A stretch of 64,000 bases of DNA, taken from contig JAJFKR010000029.1 in NCBI GenBank assembly GCA_021773095.1, forward strand, positions 62,001-126,000. The letters run 5' to 3'. The notes under the pieces are model-generated. The model was not told the origin of the DNA, did no database searches, and saw nothing but the letters and a program-made list of their open reading frames with translations. Of the stretch, positions 8,864 to 17,702 are shown piece by piece. The stretch is from Woeseiaceae bacterium (GTDB taxonomy: Bacteria; Pseudomonadota; Gammaproteobacteria; Steroidobacterales; Woeseiaceae). Position 1 is the first letter of the stretch. The number at the start of each line of letters is the position of its first letter. Both the position numbers and the translations under genes were made by a program.

Positions 8864-10507
8864 TCAGAACTCCGCAACAGCTATGGAGCGCGGCGGAAGC
8901 ACAAATGTGGCGTTTGACGTTGGCACGATTGGCAGGCTGTTCGCGGGATTTGAGCTGGCATCAAAAACGAACAATTGCGTTGGCGTTGCCGCCGCACCGC
9001 CCAGCGCTATTCGGGTCGTTCTGGAACTCGCGCTGCGATTCACCAATAGCACTCGCACGGTGCCACTCTGCGCGTCCTGTGCTGCAAGCACCGCGCCCAT
9101 GCCAGCGTCCAGCCGGCCATCCGCAAGACCGGTTATTTCCAGCCGCCCGGCGTTGCCGACAGTGAGCTTGGCCATTAACTCGTACGCGCGATAAAGTGGC
9201 CGTGGAGTCCCGCCGTTATCGATCAGGCCAAGCGCGACCACAGGAAAAAAGTCGTAAAAGATTGCGTTGTGCGAGCGAGCGAGTCCGAGTGATGCACCAA
9301 GCGCCACGACTGTTGTTGCATGCAGTGCCGGATCCATCGTGGCAGCGTATTGCTGGTCGCCGGCACGTGTTGCGAGGTCCGGCCCCCATTCCGCAAGCAC
9401 CAGTTCGACTCCCTGGTAGTTTGCCGAATTCTGCACAGCCGTGGCTGTTTGTGCGATCGCATCGACAATGACCAGTGGATCGTCGTTGTAACCGTGGAAG
9501 GAGATAAAGTCGATCGGAATGTTCGCCGGATCAAAACCCTGAATCGTTGCGACGGCACTGTTCGCGCTGACGAAACTTCCGAGCCCGATCTTTATAGCCT
9601 GTCCGTTTGCATCCACAGTTGTGCTTCGGTACGCATCAAGCTCGAGCAAGGTGGCGACGGCCATGTTGAAGAATGAATCCGGATCTGCGCCCAGCGTTGG
9701 TTCCCAGAAGATATCCAGCTCAGGTTCGTTCCAGACCTCCCAGTACTGCACCGCGCTCGGCCGTTCCGTACCCGTTTTCGCTCCGGTACCCTCGACTACG
9801 CGCTGCACCAGGCCTGCCACGGCCTCGGCAAAGACCGCCGGGTTGGCCGGCTGATTGTTGGAAACACTGTTGGCAAACGTTGTTGAGCAATCGAGACGGT
9901 TCGGCGATTGATTGACGGACAATGCCCTGGGCATGAGATCAATGGACATATACGGCGTGGCGCCGAATGTTGCCGCTGCATCGATAACTGAACGCGCGTA
10001 GCCCAGTGCATAACGACTGTCGACGATGTCAGCACTGCCAACGGGTGCGCCGTCCGTGTAGGTAAACCAGTCCCGACTCGCTAACAGCTCGAGGTCGGTT
10101 GCAAATGAGGACAGGTTCTCCGCCGTGGCATTGTTGCACAACGTGCTGTCTGTCAATGTACCGAGTATTTCTGTGGAGATTTCCCAGCGACCGAGGCCAA
10201 TTCGCCAGTCGGCACCGGCAGCTCCTGGCGCCGCGAAACCTGCCTGGCTCATGTTAGCGATCAGACCGGGGACGTTTTCATAGTCGAATGAGACGCCCGA
10301 AAGATCGTAGTGTCCGACCAGTGCAGGACTCAGCGGCGACACGACATTGCTCGTCTCCACGACAAGATCCCAGTCCACCGTGACTGGTGGCGGCAATGGT
10401 GGTGGCGGACTGCCCGAGCCCCCGGACCCGCCACAGCCGTAGCTAATCACAGCACATAGCGTGGCTAGCGCGAGCGAGCGGCAAGCAGATCGTCGAATCG
10501 TCATCAT
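8864..10507 (-). CDS. Clan GH-A glycoside hydrolase (GH39-like), exported
   Basis: A 547-residue protein. Start chosen at the MMTIRR methionine pair (10505-10507 or 10502-10504), which gives a clean signal peptide ending near CGGSGGSG, followed by a Pro-rich linker; a possible lipobox Cys25 is imperfect. The body looks like a TIM barrel. YWEVWNEPE carries the predicted acid/base Glu261 and LVLAEWGPD the predicted nucleophile Glu373, the NEP/E pair of clan GH-A retaining enzymes. The C-terminal ~120 residues look like a beta-sandwich (VRVLLVNRS...). The layout recalls GH39 beta-xylosidases and related families, but the exact family and sugar are not resolved. The gene diverges from the antiporter and lies 118 bases upstream of the M28 gene. 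Confidence 0.75.
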   Translation of the reverse strand: MMTIRRSACRSLALATLCAVISYGCGGSGGSGSPPPPLPPPVTVDWDLVVETSNVVSPLSPALVGHYDLSGVSFDYENVPGLIANMSQAGFAAPGAAGADWRIGLGRWEISTEILGTLTDSTLCNNATAENLSSFATDLELLASRDWFTYTDGAPVGSADIVDSRYALGYARSVIDAAATFGATPYMSIDLMPRALSVNQSPNRLDCSTTFANSVSNNQPANPAVFAEAVAGLVQRVVEGTGAKTGTERPSAVQYWEVWNEPELDIFWEPTLGADPDSFFNMAVATLLELDAYRSTTVDANGQAIKIGLGSFVSANSAVATIQGFDPANIPIDFISFHGYNDDPLVIVDAIAQTATAVQNSANYQGVELVLAEWGPDLATRAGDQQYAATMDPALHATTVVALGASLGLARSHNAIFYDFFPVVALGLIDNGGTPRPLYRAYELMAKLTVGNAGRLEITGLADGRLDAGMGAVLAAQDAQSGTVRVLLVNRSASSRTTRIALGGAAATPTQLFVFDASSNPANSLPIVPTSNATFVLPPRSIAVAEF

Positions 10508-10633
10508 TGCAATGAACCCCGTTGCTCGTTGCGGCTGTGTTCTAATGTAACTGCAATCAGGGAACAAGAACAACGAGCCTCATGCGCCCGACAACAAAAA
10601 GGCAATTCCTGTGACACACCGCGGATCCAGTTA

Positions 10634-12046
10634 ATGACCGACCCGACCTGGTACTCAGTATTGCCGCCGCTGCTGGCGATCGTGCTCGCAATCTGGAGCA
10701 AACAGGTCATCCCGTCGTTGTTTGCCGGTATCTGGATCGGACATACGCTACTGACTCAGTTCAATCCGCTCACCGGGCTTGGCGCGGGGCTGGACGGCAT
10801 GATCAATGTGTTCACGGATCCGGGCGATGCCCGCGTCCTCGTATTCACGTTGTTGATCGGCCCCTTGATCGCGACGATAGAGCGCTCCGGCGGCGTTAGG
10901 GGTTTTGTGCATTACCTTGAAGCCCGGCACTGGGTTCACAATGGTTTTCGGGCGCAGATACTGGCGTGGGGGATCGGGCTGATCATTTTTGTCGAGTCGA
11001 GCATCACGTTGCTGGTTGCCGGTTCCGTCAGCCGCCCGCTATTCGATCGATACAAGGTCTCTCGGGAGAAGCTCGCCTACCTGATCGATGCCACCTCGGC
11101 ACCCGTCTGCGTCATGATTCCGCTAAACGCGTGGGGGGCATTCATCATCAGCCTCGTCGCGTCGACGGGCGTGGAAAATCCATTGCAGGTTTTTGTCGCT
11201 GCGGTGCCGCTTAATTTGTATGCGATCACCGCCATTCTTTTGGCGGGCGTCGTTGTATGGAAGAACATCAACATCGGCCCCATGAAGAAGGCGGAGGAGC
11301 GCGCCCGGCGCGGCGAGGTTCTTTGGCCCGACTCGACGCCACTCATCGACGTCTCTGCCGAGCACGAGGTGAATGACGAGCAAGGCATTCCGTCTGCGTG
11401 GCTGATGGTGCTGCCGATTCTTGCGATGGTCCTCATGATGCCGGTCTCTCTGTACATCACCGGCGACGGCGACATCATCAAGGGTTCCGGCTCTGTTGCA
11501 GTGCTTTGGTCGGTTTGTTTCGCAATTTTTGTTGCCTGGACGATGACGCTGCTCAAAGGAGACAGCTCGGTCGGTGAACTAATGCAGGTTTTCATGAAAG
11601 GTGCGGGTGACTTGCTACCAATCGCGATTATTTTGTTGCTTGCACTCACGCTTGGCGATGTCGCGAACGCGCTCGGCACCGGCGTCTACGTGGCCAACCT
11701 GGTCAGCGGCAATATCTCGCCGGTCTTCCTTGCGCCACTGGTGTTTCTCGTCTCGGCATTTATCGCGTTCTCCGTCGGTTCCAGCTGGGGCACGTTCGCG
11801 ATCATGATTCCAATCGCAATACCTATTGCGATGACGCTCGGCATTCCGGTGCCCCTAATGCTGGGTGCGGCGATTTCCGGCGCTATATTCGGTGACCATG
11901 CCTCACCGATTAGCGACACGACCGTGCTCGCGTCCATGGCGTCGGCATCGGACCACATTGATCATGTTCGTACGCAACTTCCCTACGCGCTGCTTGCGGC
12001 TGCTATTGCAACCGTCGGCTTTCTGGTGATCGGTTTGGTCCAGTAA
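10634..12046 (+). CDS. nhaC: NhaC-family Na+/H+ antiporter
   Basis: A 470-residue polytopic inner-membrane protein with around 11-12 hydrophobic segments. Start taken at MTDPTWYSVLPPLLAI (10634). An upstream in-frame extension lacks hydrophobic character and is rejected. Motifs typical of the NhaC/ion transporter superfamily include GLIIFVESSITLLV, VGSSWGTFAIMIPIAIPI and the conserved end GDHASPISDTTVLASMAS, followed by a cytoplasmic DHIDHVRTQLPYAL stretch. It probably exchanges sodium, or a coupled organic substrate, for protons. The stop overlaps the next start as TAATG, which implies translational coupling to the PH-domain genes. A mutated copy of its 3' end lies at 14126-14224. Confidence 0.88.
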   Translation: MTDPTWYSVLPPLLAIVLAIWSKQVIPSLFAGIWIGHTLLTQFNPLTGLGAGLDGMINVFTDPGDARVLVFTLLIGPLIATIERSGGVRGFVHYLEARHWVHNGFRAQILAWGIGLIIFVESSITLLVAGSVSRPLFDRYKVSREKLAYLIDATSAPVCVMIPLNAWGAFIISLVASTGVENPLQVFVAAVPLNLYAITAILLAGVVVWKNINIGPMKKAEERARRGEVLWPDSTPLIDVSAEHEVNDEQGIPSAWLMVLPILAMVLMMPVSLYITGDGDIIKGSGSVAVLWSVCFAIFVAWTMTLLKGDSSVGELMQVFMKGAGDLLPIAIILLLALTLGDVANALGTGVYVANLVSGNISPVFLAPLVFLVSAFIAFSVGSSWGTFAIMIPIAIPIAMTLGIPVPLMLGAAISGAIFGDHASPISDTTVLASMASASDHIDHVRTQLPYALLAAAIATVGFLVIGLVQ

Positions 12047-12564
12047 TGTTCCGGAACCCGGAAATAGCGCTCGATGAAATGCCCGATACTGATGATGTTC
12101 AGTGGCAGGAATTGGATCCGGCGTACAAGAGACTACGGCGATTGCAGAACTCCATTGGTATTCTCGCTGTTGCTGCGCCAATTGCGACCGTTACAGCGCT
12201 AGCAAATTTTCCTCTTTTGACCGCAGCAATGCTTTGGGCGGGTTGGCTGGTATTTGCTGCGTTTTTGCTTGTCTGGCCCGGAATTTCGCTTCCGAAGCGC
12301 GGCTTCGTATTGCGTGATAAAGACATCCTGTTTCGCAAAGGGGTTGTCTGGAGATCGATAACCGCCATTCCATTTAACCGCATACAGCACGTTGAAACGA
12401 GCAGCACACCATTCGATCGAAAATTCGACCTCGCAACGCTGAAATTGTTTACAGCGGGCGGCTCGAGCGGTGATCTGAAGATCGACGGACTCAACGCGGC
12501 CACCGCCGAGCAGCTAAGAATATTCATTCTCGAGAAAGCCGGGGCGAGTATTGAAAACGCCTGA
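12046..12564 (+). CDS. Bacterial PH-domain (DUF304/bPH2) membrane protein, YdbS-like
   Basis: A 172-residue protein with two hydrophobic helices at about 48-90 and then a bacterial pleckstrin-homology domain. The domain shows the usual signature RGFVLRDKDILFRKGVVWRS followed by IPFNRIQHVET and FDLATLKLFTAGG. The pairing of a short YdbS-type and a long YdbT-type protein is common, and both are inner-membrane proteins of unknown biochemical role. The start overlaps the antiporter stop by one base, and the 3' end overlaps the next gene by 14 bases, so the three genes form one coupled unit. A function linked to envelope or ion homeostasis is inference from neighbours only. Confidence 0.85.
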   Translation: MFRNPEIALDEMPDTDDVQWQELDPAYKRLRRLQNSIGILAVAAPIATVTALANFPLLTAAMLWAGWLVFAAFLLVWPGISLPKRGFVLRDKDILFRKGVVWRSITAIPFNRIQHVETSSTPFDRKFDLATLKLFTAGGSSGDLKIDGLNAATAEQLRIFILEKAGASIENA

Positions 12565-14053
12565 CACCGGCGCGTGGAGCCGCACTTCGCCGTTTGCGAT
12601 CCTGTTTTTTTTCGGCAGGATCATCCGCTTGATCACAAAGAACGCATGGCAATCTTTCGCACCCCTGTTTGCTTTTATGGTCGCCTACAAAGGTGACCTC
12701 GTTAGCAAATTGATTCTCGGCGGCGGTGCGCTGGCGCTCGTCGTAGCGACCGGCTCCGTGTTGAGCTGGTTGTTCTTCCGTTACCAGATTCGCGGCGACT
12801 CAATTCTCATTCGTTCGGGTGTCATTAAGAAGAAGCAGATCGACATCAAATTCGATCGCATACAGGGAGTAAATACGGCGCAGAATCCGGTATACCGGGT
12901 TCTCGGCCTGGTAACCGTTTCTTTCGACACGGCGGGGTCCTCCGGAAGCGAGGGAAATCTTCCGGTCGTGCCCCGGGAGTTCGCAAATACACTGCGTGAA
13001 AACATCGGTGCGCAGAAGACAGAACGGACAGACGATACACAACCCGCGAAGGTATCCAAAGCTCTGCTCAAGCTTGATTGGCGAGACATGATTCGCATCG
13101 GAGTCGCCGATCGTCGAGCGCTGATAATCGTCGCGTTCATCGGCCCGTTGATGGAGAGAGTGGGTGAAAATTCCGAACAGGTTATCCAGGATGTTTTGTT
13201 GTCGGTAAACGTCGACTCGCACCAGCTTGATGTCGGGACGGGAGCCTTGCTTGTGGCGGGCGTCGTCGTCGTGGCCGTGTTGTTACTAGTCACGTTCTCC
13301 ATCGCGGCCGCATTCTTACGCTATCATAATTTCGAACTATTTCTAGATGGCCGGACCTTGCGGTCACACGGTGGCTTGCTAACCCGCCACGAGCATTCGA
13401 TGGATCTTGAGAAGATCCAGACAATTCGCTTGCAGCAAGGTGTTGTACAGAGCTGGCTTCGACGCCACAAAATGACTGCCAGGCAGGCTATAAGCGGCCG
13501 CAAGCAACGCAGCCAGAAGATGTTTACCATTCCCGTCGTGACCGCGGAGCAGGCCGATACATTGCGATCGTTGTTTCTCGCGCCAGAAGCTGGACGGTTG
13601 TCTCAAGAGCCGGGAAGCGACTTGTTTCGACCTGTCTCGCGGTATTACTTACGCTCCCGCATTCTGTTCGCCGGGCTTGTGCCGGCCGCCATCATGACCG
13701 CCGTACTGGTAAACGAAGCTGGCATTGTCGGTCTGGTCGCATTGACCTGGCTCCCGTTGGTCGCTCTCATAGCGTGGCGCAACTGGAAACGAGCGGGCTA
13801 CCTGCACGATGATAACGAAATCGTCCGTCGTTCGGGGCTGCTGGGGTATCGAACGGTTGGCCTGCTGTTTCGAAAAGTTCAACGTGTCACGATTACTCAG
13901 TCGCGTTACCAACGCCGCAAAAATCTCGCCAGCCTGCGCATGCACATGGCCTCAGGCAGCGTTCGCGTTCCTTATATCGAGCACGAGAAGGCGAAGCAAT
14001 TGCGTGATTATATTCTGTATAAAGTGGAGTCGAATCAGCAGGCCTGGCATTGA
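12551..14053 (+). CDS. Bacterial PH-domain (DUF304/bPH2) membrane protein, YdbT-like
   Basis: A 500-residue partner of the preceding gene, with an inferred TTG start at 12551 overlapping it by 14 bases. It holds repeated units of membrane helices plus bPH2 domain. The first PH unit reads YQIRGDSILIRSGVIKKKQ then IKFDRIQGVNTAQNPVYRVLG (about 75-150). The second begins near LFLDGRTLRSHGGLLTRHEH (about 260-345). The third begins near HDDNEIVRRSGLLGYR with KVQRVTITQSRYQRR (about 415-490). Three hydrophobic blocks (about 20-75, 190-255, 360-410) separate them. This matches YdbT-type architecture. No enzymatic motif is visible and the biochemical role is unknown. Confidence 0.85.
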   Translation: MKTPDTGAWSRTSPFAILFFFGRIIRLITKNAWQSFAPLFAFMVAYKGDLVSKLILGGGALALVVATGSVLSWLFFRYQIRGDSILIRSGVIKKKQIDIKFDRIQGVNTAQNPVYRVLGLVTVSFDTAGSSGSEGNLPVVPREFANTLRENIGAQKTERTDDTQPAKVSKALLKLDWRDMIRIGVADRRALIIVAFIGPLMERVGENSEQVIQDVLLSVNVDSHQLDVGTGALLVAGVVVVAVLLLVTFSIAAAFLRYHNFELFLDGRTLRSHGGLLTRHEHSMDLEKIQTIRLQQGVVQSWLRRHKMTARQAISGRKQRSQKMFTIPVVTAEQADTLRSLFLAPEAGRLSQEPGSDLFRPVSRYYLRSRILFAGLVPAAIMTAVLVNEAGIVGLVALTWLPLVALIAWRNWKRAGYLHDDNEIVRRSGLLGYRTVGLLFRKVQRVTITQSRYQRRKNLASLRMHMASGSVRVPYIEHEKAKQLRDYILYKVESNQQAWH

Positions 14054-14125
14054 CGATGCACGAATTCATTGGATGGACTCCACCGACCGTTAGCGCTGTT
14101 CCTCGGGTGGTATGACATAGGCGTC

Positions 14126-14224
14126 TGTCCGGACCACATTGATCACGTTCGTACGCAGCTTCCCCACGCGCTGCTTGGCGCCGCTATGCTTCGGCTCGGT
14201 CGTATGCGCATCGCAGGCGCCTGA
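14126..14224 (+). pseudogene. Relic of a second nhaC 3' end
   Basis: This stretch encodes PDHIDHVRTQLPHALLGAA and ends in TGA, paralleling the last ~30 codons of the antiporter above (SDHIDHVRTQLPYALLAAA). Between 14131 and 14177 the DNA matches 11950-11996 at 44 of 47 positions by my hand alignment; two of the three differences are silent. After that the reading diverges, and upstream there is no antiporter coding sequence. It is therefore a leftover of a duplicated or formerly tandem nhaC gene. The rest of 14054-14376 holds nothing else I recognise. Confidence 0.75.
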
Positions 14225-14376
14225 TATGATGATCTGCCATCCTTGCCGGTTGTTAGAGAGTGAACCCCGGTAAATCCTTCGAATGAAACGCGACGCCGCT
14301 CCCGGTTGCTGTTACGTTGTCAGTACCACCCCAAGCGACAATTCGCCGTCAATTACAGCTATAGAACAGGGCCACA

Positions 14377-15066
14377 ATGAGTCGAAAAACCCGAGACAAT
14401 CGAGTGAACACAGACAACCGCTACAGTCGAAACAGTCTCGCCGCGGTCGCCGTCGGAGTCGTGGTGCTTGCCGTTGTCGCGGCCACGTTCCTGTACGAGA
14501 GTGATGATACGCAGTCTTCGCAAGTTGAGGCCACAGCGCGCCAGGCAGCACTCTCGAGCGAGCATTCGCCAACACTCGGCGCCCCGGGCGCCAAAGTGCA
14601 TATTGTCGAATTTCTCGATCCTGCATGCGGCACCTGTGCTCTCTTTTTTCCAATGGTCAAACAGTGGATAGCCGAGGTGCCGGGCGATATCCGCTTGTCG
14701 GTTCGCCATGTTGCATTCCACACCGGCGCTGACTACGCAGTCAGAATTCTGGAAGCGAGTCGAAAGCAGGATAAGTACTGGCAGACCCTTGAAGCTCTGC
14801 TGGCGTCACAAAATCAGTGGGTACAGAACCATGTTGTCCAGCCCGATAGAGTCGCAGCAGCCATTGCAGCGGTGGGTTTGAACATGGAGCAGCTGACGGC
14901 CGACATGAATACAGTGGAAGTAATGCTGCGCATTGAACAGGACAAAAAGGACTCGATATTTCTTAAGGTTAGTGCGACGCCGGAGTACTTCGTCAACGGC
15001 CGGCCGCTGCCCACTTTTGGCCAGCAGCAATTGGCGGACCTGGTTCGCGAAGAGTTAGGAAAATGA
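14377..15066 (+). CDS. DsbA/DsbG-like membrane-anchored thioredoxin-fold protein
   Basis: A 229-residue protein with one N-terminal membrane anchor (about 20-40), so the thioredoxin fold (about 65-229) faces the periplasm. The active site is DPACGTCA (Cys84, Cys87), and SATPEYFVNG near the end supplies the expected cis-proline loop. This matches DSBA-like or Dsb-type proteins that oxidise or isomerise disulfides, or thioredoxin-domain proteins that feed electrons to periplasmic partners. The last codons overlap the start of the START-domain gene (ATGA), so the two are translationally coupled. Partner proteins are not evident. The upstream 323-base gap contains the nhaC relic. Confidence 0.85.
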   Translation: MSRKTRDNRVNTDNRYSRNSLAAVAVGVVVLAVVAATFLYESDDTQSSQVEATARQAALSSEHSPTLGAPGAKVHIVEFLDPACGTCALFFPMVKQWIAEVPGDIRLSVRHVAFHTGADYAVRILEASRKQDKYWQTLEALLASQNQWVQNHVVQPDRVAAAIAAVGLNMEQLTADMNTVEVMLRIEQDKKDSIFLKVSATPEYFVNGRPLPTFGQQQLADLVREELGK

Positions 15067-15719
15067 AGCAAGCGATTTTGTTGCTTGCTATCTGTTGGTG
15101 CGCAGCACCATTTGCAGCTGAACCGGCTGAGGACTGGAAGCTGCGTCGTGATCGCGAAAGCATTCAGGTCTATACATCCGCGGTAGAAGGTTCCCGTTAT
15201 GATGCAGTGTTATCCCGAACGATCATGCACGATGTACGCCTTTCTGCGCTGGTTGGCTTACTAAAGGATTCCGAGGCGTGTCCACGCTGGGCTGACAAAT
15301 GCGCGGAGTCTTATGTCTACGAAAAAATAAGTGACACTGAATTATTAGTGTACACACACAACAATCTGCCCTTTCCGATAAAAGATCGGGACATTCTGTC
15401 TCATGTGACCTGGCATCAGGACCCGGAAACCCTTGACGTAATCATGAATAGCGAGGCTACCGTAGACATTTTGCCGAGAAAAAAGGGAAAACTCAGACTG
15501 CTGTCGGCGAGTGTGTCGTGGCAATTCAATCCATTGCCCGACGGTTTTGTTGAGGTGATAAACCAGGCTCACATCAATCCCGGATCGAGGCTGCCAGGCT
15601 GGATTACGAACAGGCTTTTGGTTGACACTCCGTACGAGACCATGAAGTCGTTTGTCGCAGAGGTCAGAAAACCGAAATACCGGGATGCCGATGTCAGTTT
15701 TATCAATGAGCCTCACTGA
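15063..15719 (+). CDS. START-domain lipid-binding protein, exported
   Basis: A 218-residue protein with a signal peptide (MKQAILLLAICWCAAPFAA). The rest matches a bacterial START domain: WKLRRDRESIQVYTSAVEGS at the N-terminus, then the mid segment THNNLPFPIKDRDILSHV, and a C-terminal helix with RLPGWITNRLLVDTPYETM. START folds bind a hydrophobic ligand in a deep cavity. Bacterial members are usually periplasmic and of unknown ligand. It overlaps the DsbA-like gene by four bases and lies 25 bases upstream of the DmpA peptidase gene. Lipid or sterol-like ligand handling is inference from the fold. Confidence 0.85.
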   Translation: MKQAILLLAICWCAAPFAAEPAEDWKLRRDRESIQVYTSAVEGSRYDAVLSRTIMHDVRLSALVGLLKDSEACPRWADKCAESYVYEKISDTELLVYTHNNLPFPIKDRDILSHVTWHQDPETLDVIMNSEATVDILPRKKGKLRLLSASVSWQFNPLPDGFVEVINQAHINPGSRLPGWITNRLLVDTPYETMKSFVAEVRKPKYRDADVSFINEPH

Positions 15720-15744
15720 TGTGGGCTGAAGAAGGGGTGCGCTT

Positions 15745-16950
15745 ATGTCACGGATACCAACATTTGTCTTACTGATACTGGCTGTCTTCGGGGTAACCAA
15801 CGCAGCAGATGAAGAGCGACCGCGAGCTCGGGATATCGGACTTGTCGTAGGTATTCTTCCAACCGGTACTCACAACGCAATTACGGATGTCGACGGTGTT
15901 CGGGTCGGTCACACGACGATTATTGAAGGTGACAATATCCGTTCCGGTGTTACGGCGATCATCCCGGCGCCGGGCAATCTCTATACAAACCCGCTGCCCG
16001 CTCGAATCCATATTGGTAACGGCTACGGCAAACTGGTTGGTGCGACGCAGGTACATGAATTCGGTGAGTTGGAATCACCCATTCTGCTCACCTGCACATT
16101 GTGCGTCTGGAAAGCGGCTGATGCTCTCAGAGAGTGGACCTATCAGCAGCCGGGAATGGGCGAGCACACGATCAACCCAGTCGTTGGTGAGATCAACGAT
16201 GCAGTAGTCAACAATATGTGGGCTCAACCGGTTCGACAAGAACACGTATTCGCGGCACTGGAAAGTGCATCCGGTGGCCCGGTTGCCGAGGGTAGCGTTG
16301 GCGGTGGCACCGGCTCGCAGACCTACCATTGGAAGGGTGGCATTGGCACCAGCTCCCGGGTTCTTCCCAAAGCGCTCGGCGGGTACACGGTCGGCGTTCT
16401 TGTACAAAGCAATCTGCTTGCCGGCGCGACACTAACAATGAACGGTGCGCCTGTCGGGCGCGAGTTGAATAGCTATGCCTACAAGGATGCCTTCGAATCC
16501 AGTACCGAAAATGCTGAGTCAAAACGCGATGGCTCAATCATGATGGTAGTGGCAACGGATGCGCCCCTGGATACCAGGACGCTCGATCGAATCGCAGCGC
16601 GTGCGATGATGGGTATCGCACGTACCGGAGCCGTAGCCGAAAATGGTTCCGGCGACTATGTGATCGCGTTCTCGACGCATCCGGATGTAAGGAGGGTAAG
16701 AGAGAGCGACCAACCATACATTACACCGACACTACTGCATGCCTCCATGGATCCGTTATTTACAGCAACGATCGAAGCGACGGAGGAGGCCGTGTACAAC
16801 GCGCTGCTCAAAGCAACGACCGTTGAGAGTTCACGTGGCCGGCTTACTGCTCTGCCCATTGATGCGGTCAAAGAAATTCTTCAGAAATACCGCGTATTGG
16901 ACTGGGACGACACGCTGCCGCCCCGACGAGCGGAGCGTCGGATCGATTAG
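15745..16950 (+). CDS. P1/DmpA-family aminopeptidase (L-aminopeptidase/D-esterase type), exported
   Basis: A 401-residue Ntn-like hydrolase with a signal peptide (cleavage after about VTNA, residue 20). Family hallmarks are ITDVDGVRVGHTTI near the N-terminus, GGGTGSQTYHWKGGIGTSSR in the middle, and KRDGSIMMVVATDAPL. The Gly263-Ser264 bond in the last is the predicted self-cleavage site that exposes the Ser nucleophile, as in DmpA. Members release N-terminal D- or L- or beta-amino acids from peptides and amides. A good Shine-Dalgarno (AAGGGG) precedes the ATG. The stop overlaps the stop of the opposing CBS gene by four bases. Confidence 0.92.
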   Translation: MSRIPTFVLLILAVFGVTNAADEERPRARDIGLVVGILPTGTHNAITDVDGVRVGHTTIIEGDNIRSGVTAIIPAPGNLYTNPLPARIHIGNGYGKLVGATQVHEFGELESPILLTCTLCVWKAADALREWTYQQPGMGEHTINPVVGEINDAVVNNMWAQPVRQEHVFAALESASGGPVAEGSVGGGTGSQTYHWKGGIGTSSRVLPKALGGYTVGVLVQSNLLAGATLTMNGAPVGRELNSYAYKDAFESSTENAESKRDGSIMMVVATDAPLDTRTLDRIAARAMMGIARTGAVAENGSGDYVIAFSTHPDVRRVRESDQPYITPTLLHASMDPLFTATIEATEEAVYNALLKATTVESSRGRLTALPIDAVKEILQKYRVLDWDDTLPPRRAERRID

Positions 16951-17354
16951 TCGAGATCCGGCATGATGCCGTGCAGCACGAGGAGATAAAAGCTGACGAT
17001 GCCGACGACCTTGCCATCCTCGATAACGGGTGCATGACTGATGCCGAAATTCTCGAAAAGGCGAGCACAGTAGCGCACTTCCATATCGGGCCTTACAGAT
17101 AACACCGGTTTCGCCATGACCTCATAAACATTCACGCGTTCCGGCGCCCGGTCTTTGGCGATGACATATCTCGCGATATCAGCGAACGTCAAAAAACCGT
17201 ACTCGTCATCTTCGTCGCGGCGTTTGACGATCAGGCTGGTCGCCCCGACTTCTTTCATGACCTTTAGCGCCGATAGCACATCGAGTTTTCCATCGACCTC
17301 GGTAACTTCTCTGCGCATACAGTCGCGCACTTTCCCCCAATTTCGCTTGCTCAT
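16947..17354 (-). CDS. CBS-domain pair regulatory protein
   Basis: A 135-residue soluble protein with two CBS motifs. The first covers about 10-70 (VRDCMRREV...ATSLIVKRRDEDDEYGFLTFADIARYV) and the second about 75-130 (VYEVMAKPVLSVRPDM...ISHAPVIEDGKVVGIVS). CBS pairs bind adenosyl ligands such as AMP, ATP or SAM and gate enzymes or transporters. The gene overlaps the upstream PII-like gene by four bases and is the last of a four-gene minus-strand unit with two DUF1538 membrane proteins, so its likely role is nucleotide-dependent control of that membrane complex. No other domain is present. Confidence 0.88.
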   Translation of the reverse strand: MSKRNWGKVRDCMRREVTEVDGKLDVLSALKVMKEVGATSLIVKRRDEDDEYGFLTFADIARYVIAKDRAPERVNVYEVMAKPVLSVRPDMEVRYCARLFENFGISHAPVIEDGKVVGIVSFYLLVLHGIMPDLD

Positions 17355-17701
17355 AGTTCTTCCTCCACAACGTCACCGAGCTCTTCTGCCTGATGCATTA
17401 CGCCTACAGCATCTTCAACGTCGATAACGACGGCAATACCGGTGCCGGGTTTCGCGTCAAATTCGCCTACCTCCCCGATATGCTCGAGAATATTGCGGCT
17501 CAGGTGTTGTTCAACCAGCAACAGGACTACATCTCGTTGCGTCGAAAGTGTCAGTCCAAAAAAGGTCTTGTTTTCTTTGATACCTTCGCCGCGAGCATTA
17601 TTGATGACCGTACAGCCGGTCGCGCCGGCTTCTCGCGCCGCGTCCATAATGGCATCCGTTTTGTTGTCTTCAACAAAAGCAATGATCAGTTTAAAGTGCA
17701 T
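17351..17701 (-). CDS. PII-like signalling protein
   Basis: A 116-residue protein beginning at MHFKLIIAFVEDNKTD (17699-17701); a longer upstream frame starts in basic, non-homologous sequence and is rejected. The ferredoxin-like PII fold is visible: beta1 MHFKLIIAFV, helix DAIMDAAREAGATGCTVI, a short T-loop region NARGEGIKENKTFFGL, then QRDVVLLLVEQHLSRNILEHI and the GTGIAVVIDVEDAVG C-terminal part. The GlnB uridylylation loop motif is absent, so this is PII-like and not GlnB or GlnK. It lies one base after the DUF1538 stop and overlaps the CBS gene, so it probably regulates that membrane pair by ligand binding. Confidence 0.85.
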   Translation of the reverse strand: MHFKLIIAFVEDNKTDAIMDAAREAGATGCTVINNARGEGIKENKTFFGLTLSTQRDVVLLLVEQHLSRNILEHIGEVGEFDAKPGTGIAVVIDVEDAVGVMHQAEELGDVVEEEL

Positions 17702-17702
17702 T

